Shown here: piece by piece, positions 44,472-52,026 of the stretch
Position numbering within the stretch: the first letter of the stretch is position 1
Layout of the letters: each line of letters begins with the position of its first letter
Assembly (NCBI GenBank): GCA_038522945.1
Contig: JBCBJV010000003.1
Location: 124,001-188,000, forward strand
Length of the DNA: 64,000 nucleotides
DNA from: MED-G105 sp038522945
GTDB taxonomy: Bacteria; Pseudomonadota; Alphaproteobacteria; Caulobacterales; Parvularculaceae
Direction of reading: 5' to 3'
Translations under genes and position numbers: made by a program
The notes under the pieces: generated by a model
The model's database searches: none
The model's input: only the letters and a program-made list of their open reading frames with translations
What the model was told of the DNA's origin: nothing

Positions 44472-45662
44472 TTGTTATGGTACGCCGTGATCCACTTGAA
44501 GGAGACCTTGGCTATCTCGGCAGACAGGCGCGACCTTGCGAAGACGCCCGCAATAGTAAGTCCTCCGTCGGCGCAAAGTTACGACGTATCGAGCCCTTGG
44601 GAATCCGATAACCAGGCATGGTGGGACTGGTATGTCGGCCTGGCGCATAATAGGGCCGCCGCTGATAAGGTTATTCGATCGAGTTTAAGCGATCGCTTGC
44701 GGAGATCACCAAAATACGTCGCGCTCGACCCCCATCCATTCCACGTGACGCCGCTTGAGCTGAACGCCCTCAAGGACGAACTGGAAACCCCATACCCGCT
44801 CTCTCCAGACGCGTGCGACCAGTTCCGCGCCGAAGGCTACGTGAAACTTCCCGGCGTCTTGTCGCCTGGCGCAGTCGTCGCGCTCCGTCGGGAGGTCGTC
44901 GCCGTTCTAGAGACGACATTCGGCGTAGAGCTCGATGCCGGCGGTCGCGCGAACCGCAGCGACGGCGAGCCGCCGGAACCGGGGCGGCGCTTCTACTCCG
45001 CGGAGATGATCTGGCTAGAAAACCCCGTCATCCGGCTTTTCGTCCTCAGTCCCCGGATTGGAAAAATCTGCGCCGATCTGCTCGGCGTCGAAAGAATTCG
45101 CCTTTACCATGATAACCTTCTTTCGAAGGAGCCGGGCTGCGGCCGAACTCCCTGGCACTATGACGACCATCATTTTCCGCTTGCCACCGACGACGTCGTG
45201 ACGGCTTGGATCGCCGCGCAGGCGATCCCTGAAGCGATGGGCCCGCTTGCCTTTGCAAAGGGCATGGAAACATGGCGTCTAGTCGCCGACGTGCCGTTCA
45301 GCAAGGCCGATACGAGTTACGATCGACGCGTGGCAGAGATCATTGACGAGTTGGCCGTCGACGTCGACGACGGGCCCTTCGCCGTCGGCGAGGTGAGCTT
45401 CCACCACAATCTCAGCTTTCATACTGCTGGCCCCAACGAAACGCGCCTCAGCCGCTGCGCGCTCGCCAACACATTCTATGCGGACGGTGCGAGGGTGATG
45501 GACGCCCCGACGATGGTCTCCGGCGATTGGCGGAAATTCCTGCCTGGCGTCGAACCCGGCGAGCCTGCAGCGAGCCCGGTTAACCCTGTATGCTGGCCGC
45601 CTAGCGGCGACTGGCGCCAGTCAATGGAATCGAAAGAGGGCCGTGGCGAAAATGGCGTCTGA
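44472..45662 (+). CDS. phytanoyl-CoA dioxygenase (PhyH) family 2-oxoglutarate/Fe(II) oxygenase
   Basis: A frame of up to 396 aa with a PhyH-type non-haem iron oxygenase. The domain starts at LSPDACDQFRAEGYVKLPGV. The iron ligands are H229 and D231 in PWHYDDHHF and H317 in LSFHTAGPN, with R325 of NETR for 2-oxoglutarate. HxD, not HxG, indicates a hydroxylase rather than a halogenase. It is the first gene of a tight four-gene cassette. The start is uncertain: no ATG or GTG occurs in frame before the domain, TTG 44472 is close to the IS graveyard, and the 5' end may have been lost or replaced by it. Residues near 47-60 (DNQAWWDWYVGLAHN) still look like genuine coding sequence. Confidence 0.82.
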   Translation: MLWYAVIHLKETLAISADRRDLAKTPAIVSPPSAQSYDVSSPWESDNQAWWDWYVGLAHNRAAADKVIRSSLSDRLRRSPKYVALDPHPFHVTPLELNALKDELETPYPLSPDACDQFRAEGYVKLPGVLSPGAVVALRREVVAVLETTFGVELDAGGRANRSDGEPPEPGRRFYSAEMIWLENPVIRLFVLSPRIGKICADLLGVERIRLYHDNLLSKEPGCGRTPWHYDDHHFPLATDDVVTAWIAAQAIPEAMGPLAFAKGMETWRLVADVPFSKADTSYDRRVAEIIDELAVDVDDGPFAVGEVSFHHNLSFHTAGPNETRLSRCALANTFYADGARVMDAPTMVSGDWRKFLPGVEPGEPAASPVNPVCWPPSGDWRQSMESKEGRGENGV

Positions 45663-46488
45663 CACGTTCGACCGCAGTTGCGAGCACTGGAGCGAGGAAG
45701 GCAGAGCCGAAATGGAGCGGTTCTACGAAATCGCCTCCGTCGACTACCGCCACCTCGCCGAAGCGCGCGACTGGCCTGCTTGGTTGAAAGGAAAGGCGGA
45801 CGGCGTGGACGGGCGGCGCCCGAGCATCCTCGATGTCGCCTGCGGGTCGGGCAAATTTCCAACGGCGCTTAACTTATACGCTGGCGTCGACGGCGCCGAC
45901 CTCGCACCGATCGACTACGCGCTCCTAGATCCCTCACGCTTCTCGATCGACGAAGCGCGCGCCGCATTGGCGGCGCCGTTTCATCCTTCTACGGAATTCG
46001 AGACGACGCTACAGGAGCTCCACTGCCCGAAGGGCGCGTTCGACATCGTTTGGGCGACGCACGCCCTTTACGCCCTGCCTGCCGCTGAGTTGGCGCCCGC
46101 CTTGCGGCGCTTCGTCGACGCCTGCGCTGGGGAAGGCTTTATAGCGCATGCGTTTGAAGACGCTCACTACATTAAGTTCCAGCGGCTTTTTCTGTCGGCC
46201 TTCGACCGCGCCGATGAAACGCCGTTCGTGTCGGCGGAAGACGTGGTAGCCGCCTTGCGGGAGATCGGCGCCTCTTTCACGGTCGACGAGATCGCCTATG
46301 AGAACGGTGCGCGCGAAGACGAACGCGTCGTCGTCGAAGGCTATCTGCAGCGCTGCGTCTTCGACGACAGGGTGACGCTTGCCGAGATGGAGCGAGCCGA
46401 AGGTCTTGAGGGATACCTCGAAGACTGCCGGGAGGACGGCGTCTGGCGGTTTAAACAACGCGTCGCGCTGATCTCGATCCTCCCATGA
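45652..46488 (+). CDS. SAM-dependent methyltransferase 1
   Basis: A 278-aa class I methyltransferase. The SAM-binding motif I is ILDVACGSGKF near residues 58-68. Motif II is in the AGVDGADLAP stretch and the post-motif strand is FDIVWATHALYALP. The C-terminal half is acidic and resembles no acceptor-specific family I know. It overlaps the PhyH gene by 11 bp (20 bp if GTG 45643 is used; ATG 45652 has GAGGG at better distance). Its stop overlaps the next start (ATGA). It probably methylates the product or precursor of the dioxygenase. Confidence 0.8.
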   Translation: MASDTFDRSCEHWSEEGRAEMERFYEIASVDYRHLAEARDWPAWLKGKADGVDGRRPSILDVACGSGKFPTALNLYAGVDGADLAPIDYALLDPSRFSIDEARAALAAPFHPSTEFETTLQELHCPKGAFDIVWATHALYALPAAELAPALRRFVDACAGEGFIAHAFEDAHYIKFQRLFLSAFDRADETPFVSAEDVVAALREIGASFTVDEIAYENGAREDERVVVEGYLQRCVFDDRVTLAEMERAEGLEGYLEDCREDGVWRFKQRVALISILP

Positions 46489-47813
46489 CCGCACAAGACG
46501 CTCCGGCGAGCGACGCTGGGCCTCCTACCTCCGGCGACCCGGCCGAGCCGACCTGGCGTTTCGTTCGGAGGGCCGCGCCTACGCTCGCTGTCGGCGCGAT
46601 GCTCGCCTTCTCGTCGAGCTTCGGCCAAACGTTCTTTCTCTCCCTTTTTGGCGGGGTCTGGCGCGAAGCCTTCAACCTAAGCCACGGAGCGTTCGGCGCG
46701 GTGTACGCCGCAGCGACGTTAGCGAGCGCGGCGAGCCTTCTGTGGCTTGGCAAGATCGTCGACCAGGCCCCGCCCTCGCAAATCGCCACCACCCTCCTTG
46801 TACTGACGGCGCTAGCGTCGGTCTGGCTGAGCTCAGCGGCAAGCGCCTTTGCCCTAGGGATCGGCCTGTTCGCGATGCGCGTCCTGGGGCAGGGGCTTCT
46901 GAGCCATCTCGCCATGACGATGATGGCGAAATGGTTCGACGCTGCCCGCGGCCGCGCGCTCGGCGTGGCGATGCTTGGCTTTCCGATCGGCGAGGCCGTA
47001 TTGCCGATCCTCGCCACAAGTGTCGCGGCCGCCTATGGCTGGCGTACGGCATGGATTGGCGTCGCGGGACTTGTCGTCATCTTGCTCGCGCCGGCGATAT
47101 TCCTTCTCGCCAGACAAGCTGAAGCCGTTATTCCAATATCAGACCTTCACCAACAAAACGGAGGAAGCGGCGACGAAAACAGCCGCGCTCGACCCTCCTG
47201 GCGGCGACACGACGCACTGCGCGACTGGCGGTTCTACGCACTCGCGCCGGGGCTCCTTGCAACGCCGTTCATCATCACAAGCGTCCTTTTTCACCAGGCG
47301 CACCTTGTCGACGTAAAACGGTGGACGCTCACCGCCTTTTCGGCCCTGTTCCCCTTGTACGCCATCGCCTCAATCACGGCCGGTCTCGTCTGTGGCCGGA
47401 TCGTCGACGCTGTGGGAACCCGACGGGTCTTACCCTACTTCCTTCTTCCACTGTCTTTCGGGCTCTTGTTCCTATCGCTTACGGATAATTTCGTCGTCGC
47501 GGCTCTCTTCATGGCTATGATGGGAGCGACGGCCGGCGCCGCGACGATCGTCTACACGTCGATCTGGAGCGAACTCTACGGCACGGGCCATCTCGGGGCG
47601 ATCCGCGCCGCCGCGGTGAGTGCGATGGTCTTATCGAGCGCGGTCGGCCCGGCGCTCATCGGCGTCGCGCTGGACGCAGGGGTCGGCCTCGACGCGCAGT
47701 TGCGGGCGATGTGCGCCGCCGCCGCCGCGGCCGCAGTTTCTTTGGCCCTCCTGGAAGACAGCTTGCGCTGGCGGCCGCCACCACTTCATTCGCTAACAGA
47801 TGATATCCTATGA
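46485..47813 (+). CDS. MFS transporter
   Basis: A 442-aa major facilitator with twelve predicted helices. Loop 2-3 carries GKIVDQAPPSQ and the symmetric loop 8-9 has CGRIVDAVGTRR, both matching the G-x-x-x-D-x-x-G-x-R signature. A cytoplasmic central loop (about residues 210-245) is rich in Gln, Asn and Ser. It is overlapped on both sides by 4-bp ATGA junctions with methyltransferase genes. Position suggests export, or import, of the cassette's metabolite. MFS subfamily is not obvious; no resistance-specific motif was recognised. Confidence 0.87.
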   Translation: MTAQDAPASDAGPPTSGDPAEPTWRFVRRAAPTLAVGAMLAFSSSFGQTFFLSLFGGVWREAFNLSHGAFGAVYAAATLASAASLLWLGKIVDQAPPSQIATTLLVLTALASVWLSSAASAFALGIGLFAMRVLGQGLLSHLAMTMMAKWFDAARGRALGVAMLGFPIGEAVLPILATSVAAAYGWRTAWIGVAGLVVILLAPAIFLLARQAEAVIPISDLHQQNGGSGDENSRARPSWRRHDALRDWRFYALAPGLLATPFIITSVLFHQAHLVDVKRWTLTAFSALFPLYAIASITAGLVCGRIVDAVGTRRVLPYFLLPLSFGLLFLSLTDNFVVAALFMAMMGATAGAATIVYTSIWSELYGTGHLGAIRAAAVSAMVLSSAVGPALIGVALDAGVGLDAQLRAMCAAAAAAAVSLALLEDSLRWRPPPLHSLTDDIL

Positions 47814-48703
47814 AAAGTCGAAACGCCTTGAAAACGTCGTGGACAGACGCTCTTGAGAAGTCCGAGGCGCCCTGCGACGCGTCTTTGCGCGAGCACCTCT
47901 TGGAAGCCCACCGACTGCATCCAGGCTTCACGGAAGGGTGCGCGACGAAGTGCAAAGACGCCGAAGGACGCACGTCTTACGAATGGCTGTGCGACGTCGT
48001 GGAGCCTTCATGTCACCGACGCATGTTGGACCTTGCCTGCGGCAGCGGCTATCTCCTGTCGCTTTGCCGCGATCGTTTCCCCGACGCTCAGACCCTGACG
48101 GGCATCGACATGAGCGCCGCCGAGTTGAGGCTGGCGGAAGAGCGGCTTGCGGGAGAAGGCGTCCTATTGATTGAAGGCCTCGCGCAGGATTTGAGTTTTG
48201 CCGACGACGCGACGCTCGACGCGGTACTGTGCCATTGGGCCTTAACGTTGATGAACCCTGTGGAGCCCGTGCTGCGGGAAGTGGAACGTGTGCTTGCGAC
48301 GGGCGGCGTCTTTGCGGCTGTGGTCGACGGCGATCCAATGGACGCGCCAGGCTATGCTGAGATCAACGACTTAGTCTTTAAGTACGTCAGCAAAGAACTT
48401 CCCAACTATGGCGATTTAAGCCTCGGCGATCCGCGGACACGCGACCCGCAGTCGCTTGAAAAGCTGGCGCGCAGTGTCTTCAAGACCGCCGAGGTTCGTA
48501 CTGAAAGGTCCGTGTTTGTGCTGGAAGGACCAAAGCATGAAATCGCGGAGGAAGCCGTCGGCTTTTTCTACGCCGCCTTCATCTTGCCGCCCGACGCCCG
48601 CGCTAGGCTGCTCAAAGAAGTCGAGGCAATGTTCGCAGAAACGGCTGACGACGCGGCCGTTTTCTCATTGCCCGTTTGCCGCCTAGTGGTCACGCCCGCT
48701 TAA
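47810..48703 (+). CDS. SAM-dependent methyltransferase 2
   Basis: A 297-aa class I methyltransferase. Motif I is LDLACGSGYLLSL (residues 73-85), motif II TGIDMSAAEL, motif IV DAVLCHWALTLMNPVEPVL, all as in Methyltransf_11/25 enzymes. Near the N-terminus C-x3-C (EGCATKCKD) and a CDVVEPSC pair are visible; their role is unknown. The two methyltransferases of the cassette are not close paralogues. It closes the operon; the IS66 element begins 29 bp after its stop. Confidence 0.85.
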   Translation: MKSRNALKTSWTDALEKSEAPCDASLREHLLEAHRLHPGFTEGCATKCKDAEGRTSYEWLCDVVEPSCHRRMLDLACGSGYLLSLCRDRFPDAQTLTGIDMSAAELRLAEERLAGEGVLLIEGLAQDLSFADDATLDAVLCHWALTLMNPVEPVLREVERVLATGGVFAAVVDGDPMDAPGYAEINDLVFKYVSKELPNYGDLSLGDPRTRDPQSLEKLARSVFKTAEVRTERSVFVLEGPKHEIAEEAVGFFYAAFILPPDARARLLKEVEAMFAETADDAAVFSLPVCRLVVTPA

Positions 48704-48776
48704 CGGAAAGTCTGCGATAGCATGGACTAAGGTAGCCGTCCGTTGAACGCGGCCTAACGCGCCCGAGGGACGTCAG

Positions 48777-50306
48777 TTACGCTGCTTGTGCAGCGTAATG
48801 CCAGGGCATGAGTTCGTCGAGGCGGGTGATTTTGTGGTCTGCAATTTGGCCGAGCACCCAGGTGAGCCAGGCCTGCGGATCGACATTGTTGAGCTTGGCG
48901 GTTTCGATGAGGGTGAAGGCGATCGCCATGGCGTTGCCGCCGCCCTCCGAGCCAGCAAAGAGCCAGTTTTTGCGCCCTAAAGCCACGGGCTTCACGGCTC
49001 TCTCGGCGGCGTTGTTATCCGCTTCCAGATGACCATTGCTGAGATAGGGCCGAGCTTTGGGCAATCGGCCAAGGGCATAGCGGATCGCACTAGCGAGAGG
49101 CGATTTACCGGAGATGTTCGGTAGCTGTGCTGCCAGCCAGCTTTCCAGCGCATCGAAGGCTGGCTTTGCTCGGTCTATTCTGATCGCGGCCCGTTCTTCC
49201 GGGGGCAGCCCGCGCGCTTCTTTCTCGATGGCGTAGAGTTCGGCGATCCGACGAATGGCTTCCTCAGCAATGGACGAACCCTGCGCGGTGAACACATCGA
49301 CGAACTTGCGTCTCACATGGGCAAGGCAGGCTTGCTCCTCGGCCTTGTCCTTGCCGAACAGGCCGTTGAATCCGGCAAAGCCATCCGCATGCACAACGCC
49401 CTTGTATCCTGCGAGGTGATCCACGGGATGCGCGCCTTTGCGGTCAATCGTGAACTGATACCAGACGCAGGGCGGCGCAGGCCCCGACCATGGCCGCTCG
49501 TCGCGCACATAGGTCCAAACCCTGGCGGTCCTGGTTCTCTTGAGGCCCGGGGCCTGCATCTTCACGGGTGTATCATCCGCAAACAACGTTTGTCCGTCGC
49601 GGACGACATGGCCAATACGTTCCGCGAGTGGCTCGAGAAGCGCCGTGGAACGTCCAACCCGTCAAACGTATACGTTTGACGCCATGGTGGAGCGATCAAG
49701 ATCAACGCCTTCGCGGGCGTAGATTTGAGATTGCCGATACAACGGCAGGTGGTCCGCATACTTTGACACGAGAACATGGGCCAATAGCCCTGGTCCCGGC
49801 CTGCCGCGTTCAATGGGCCGCGACGGCAAAGGCGACTGCGCAAAGGTCTCACAAACCTTGCAAGCCATGCGAGGGCGGACGATCCTGTTCACGACAAAGC
49901 GACCCGGAACATATTCCAGCTCTTCGGTGACATCCTTGCCAACGATCTTCAGAGTGCTGCCACAAGCACCACATTCAGCGCCAGGCGAGATTACTTGTTC
50001 ATGCCGATCGAGATGACCGGGTAACGGTTTGCGGCTGTGCTGGCGGGGTGGCTTGTCACTCACTTCGGTCGCTTCATGCCTCGGCTTTTCAGCAGCCTCG
50101 GCAATCTGTTCGTCTTCTTCGAATGTCAGATTGAGCTGATCAGCGCTTTCTGATTTTGATCCGAAGCGATGCCGATTGTGGCCATGGAGCTGGTGCTGAA
50201 GTTGCTCCACTTTAAGCGTCAGGGCCTTGACCTCGTCGGCGAGGAGCTTGTTCGCCGCCTTCAGTTCAGCGGGATCGTCTAGCGCTGCGTCAAAGTCCTT
50301 TAGCAT
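48777..50306 (-). pseudogene. IS66 TnpC with in-frame stop at a palindrome
   Basis: The transposase is full length (about 509 codons) but broken by TGA at 49662-49664. The N-terminal part has KALTLKVEQLQHQLHGHNRH, the zinc-binding-like CGACGS region and HLPLYRQSQIYAREGV. The C-terminal part has LFADDTPVK, HADGFAGFNG, ADNNAAERAVKP and HYAAQAA. Both halves are in the same frame. Between STMA and GRSTALLEPL, where the family reads about two residues, there is instead a perfect 22-bp palindrome (49660-49681) that adds about 15 bp and the stop. Confidence 0.88.
49660..49681. repeat. 22-bp perfect palindrome inside tnpC
   Basis: CGTCAAACGTA is followed directly by its exact reverse complement TACGTTTGACG with no loop. 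It interrupts the transposase frame. It may be a scar of a further event, an operator-like site or an assembly artefact. Confidence 0.85.
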
Positions 50307-50367
50307 ATTGTTCTTGTACGGTGTTTCGCATTCCCAAGGAATCCCGAAACCAAACAGAAGGCGCTGT

Positions 50368-50715
50368 TTATCCTACCTTCAGCGGACGCCACGTCTTCTG
50401 CGGCATGCGCCAGTCGGTGCCTTCCAGCAGCATGGATAGCTGCGCCGGCGTGATGCTGATCTTTCCGTCCTTGGCGGCGGGCCAGACAAACCGGCTTTTC
50501 TCCAGGCGATTGGAGAACAGACAGGCTCCTTGCAGGTCCCACCAGATGATTTTGAGGAGATCGCCGCCACGCCCCCGGAACACAAACAAGTGCCAAGAGT
50601 ATGGGTCTTCCGTCAGGACCTTTTCGGCCTGCGCAGCGAGCGTGTTGAAACCGCGCCGCATGTCGGTCACGCCGGCCGCAAGCCAAACCCGCGTGTTTGA
50701 TGGAACCGGGATCAA
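50368..50715 (-). CDS. tnpB: IS66 accessory protein TnpB
   Basis: A 115-aa IS66 Orf2 protein needed for transposition. VWLAAGVTDMRRGFNTLAAQ and VFRGRGGDLLKIIWWDLQGA are the family signatures. Complete in length. ATG 50715 overlaps the end of tnpA by 4 bp, and tnpC follows after 61 bp. Confidence 0.95.
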   Translation of the reverse strand: MIPVPSNTRVWLAAGVTDMRRGFNTLAAQAEKVLTEDPYSWHLFVFRGRGGDLLKIIWWDLQGACLFSNRLEKSRFVWPAAKDGKISITPAQLSMLLEGTDWRMPQKTWRPLKVG

Positions 50716-51092
50716 GAACCAAGTCCTTCAACCAGCCCGACAATCGCCGACAGCGCCATGGGCCCTTCAATCAGGATACGGCGGCCATCAGATAACGTGA
50801 GATCAACGCGTGCCGCAGTAACGGGGCCGTCCAGAGAGGAAACAGCGGGCGAAGGGTAACTTGAACTCGGCGCGGCGTGCGCCGTCACATCGAGTTCAAC
50901 GAAGGAACCCTCAGGTTCCGCCTCCGTCGCCGGCGCGAAACGTTCATCCTTCAGCCGATTGTGTATCTGGTTCGCGTTCGTCGCGTAACGGCGCGCTACT
51001 TGCGCAATAGAAACGCCAGGCACCATCGTTTGCTGGCAAATCTCGCGCTTCTCATCATCTGACCAACTGCGACGCTTGCGTCGTGTGACCAT
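50712..51092 (-). CDS. tnpA: IS66 accessory protein TnpA
   Basis: A 126-aa IS66 Orf1 protein with an N-terminal helix-turn-helix (RSWSDDEKREICQQTMVPGV ... SIAQVARRYATNANQIHNRL). The C-terminal half is variable, as usual. It is the first gene of the element and lies about 90 bp inside its terminal repeat. Confidence 0.93.
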   Translation of the reverse strand: MVTRRKRRSWSDDEKREICQQTMVPGVSIAQVARRYATNANQIHNRLKDERFAPATEAEPEGSFVELDVTAHAAPSSSYPSPAVSSLDGPVTAARVDLTLSDGRRILIEGPMALSAIVGLVEGLGS

Positions 51093-51180
51093 AATCCACC
51101 CGCTTAGTGTACACTAAAACAAGTGGACATCTACGACGGCCCCGCGCCCTTGCGTAAGGGCGGGTCCAACGGACGCTCAC

Positions 51181-51577
51181 GGTATACCGCCAGTTGCTTG
51201 CTCTGGACCCTGACAATGTTCGTTACAAATCAAAAGTTGCCCATTACGACGCGATGGATAAACAAGAGGAAGAGAAAATTGCAGCTCTGGCGGGCGGTGT
51301 TGGTGATGGAAATTGTACACAACGAATTTCTGACTGGCTTACACATAACACCGCAAAGAAGGCGATTAAGAAAGCGCTTAAAGCGCCACGTAGCGCGAAG
51401 TTTTCAAACTACCATACGCAATTGGTTGGGGATGCACAGGCGCGCTGCGATTACATTGTGACCGTCGACGTCGATGCCCAGAATTCCTTTGGCGCTATGG
51501 TTCGCCAATCAATGATAGTGGCCGTAGCCATTAACCCAAACACAAAAATAGGCTCCGGACAGGTGTTGAGCGAGTAG
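51181..51577 (+). pseudogene. 3' part of a gene cut by IS66, function unknown
   Basis: The frame is open from the very first bases after the IS end (VYRQLLALDPDNVRYKSKVA) to a stop at 51577, with no start of its own before TTG 51194. The LALDPDN stretch looks like the end of a TPR-type helix pair, and an alternating AMDKQEEEKIAAL helix follows. The rest (ISDWLTHNTAKKAIKKALKA ... AQARCDYIVTVDVDAQNSFG) matches no family I know. The N-terminal part was removed or displaced with the IS, and is not found on the other side of the element. Confidence 0.6.
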
Positions 51578-52026
51578 CCGGCTTAGCCGGATAAGTGCGC
51601 GATACGTCTCATAAACCCTAGTTGGTTCCGCTATCGTTCCACTACCATCCTTCTGCATGATGAAACGCAGGATATGGCGGAAAGTCCACCGATTAGTCGT
51701 AAGCGCCCGATGAATCACGCCTTCTGAGATTTTCGGATCGGCTTATCTTCAGGGTAATATGTACCCCGTCAGCTTTTCCGGGGCGTAAGAATGCTCGCCG
51801 CCTTCAAATTCACTGTGACGTTGTTTTCCCGCAACAAGCGCTGCCTTGCCAATTATCTATATGAAATATCTATGAAAAGCCGCGTCATCGGGCCCGTCGA
51901 AATTTGAAATATACCAATTAGATATACCAAAAAAGACATACTGGCATAAATTATTGATTGACAGATTGCACGATATTGGTCGAGATTGCCCATAATAATA
52001 ATAACCGACGCCATGGGAGGGGTCAT
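51578..52026. other. 449-bp leader region of the alginate receptor gene
   Basis: No gene is supported. A short hairpin CCGGC-TTA-GCCGG (51578-51590) follows the truncated gene. The last 130 bp are AT-rich and hold the half-sites at 51911-51930, so the receptor promoter is expected there. Confidence 0.4.
51911..51930. promoter_or_regulatory. tandem ATACCAA operator half-sites before the receptor
   Basis: ATACCAA occurs twice, at 51911-51917 (extended to ATACCAATT) and 51924-51930, in direct orientation 13 bp apart. The sequence equals one half of the TTGGTATACCAA palindrome known for UxuR/ExuR-type GntR regulators of hexuronate genes. The same heptamer is found before the regulator and the lyase operon. 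Confidence 0.5.

Larger units (their letters stand above)
48732..51180. mobile_element. IS66-family element
   Basis: A 2449-bp IS66 element with tnpA, tnpB and tnpC on the minus strand. The ends match as inverted repeats: GTAGCCGTCCGTTGAACGCG from 48732 and, on the other strand, GTGAGCGTCCGTTGGACCCG ending at 51180. IS66 elements create 8-bp target duplications, but the flanks here (GGACTAAG on the left, GGTATACC on the right) differ, so one side has been rearranged. tnpC carries an in-frame stop, so the copy is probably not autonomous. Confidence 0.88.
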
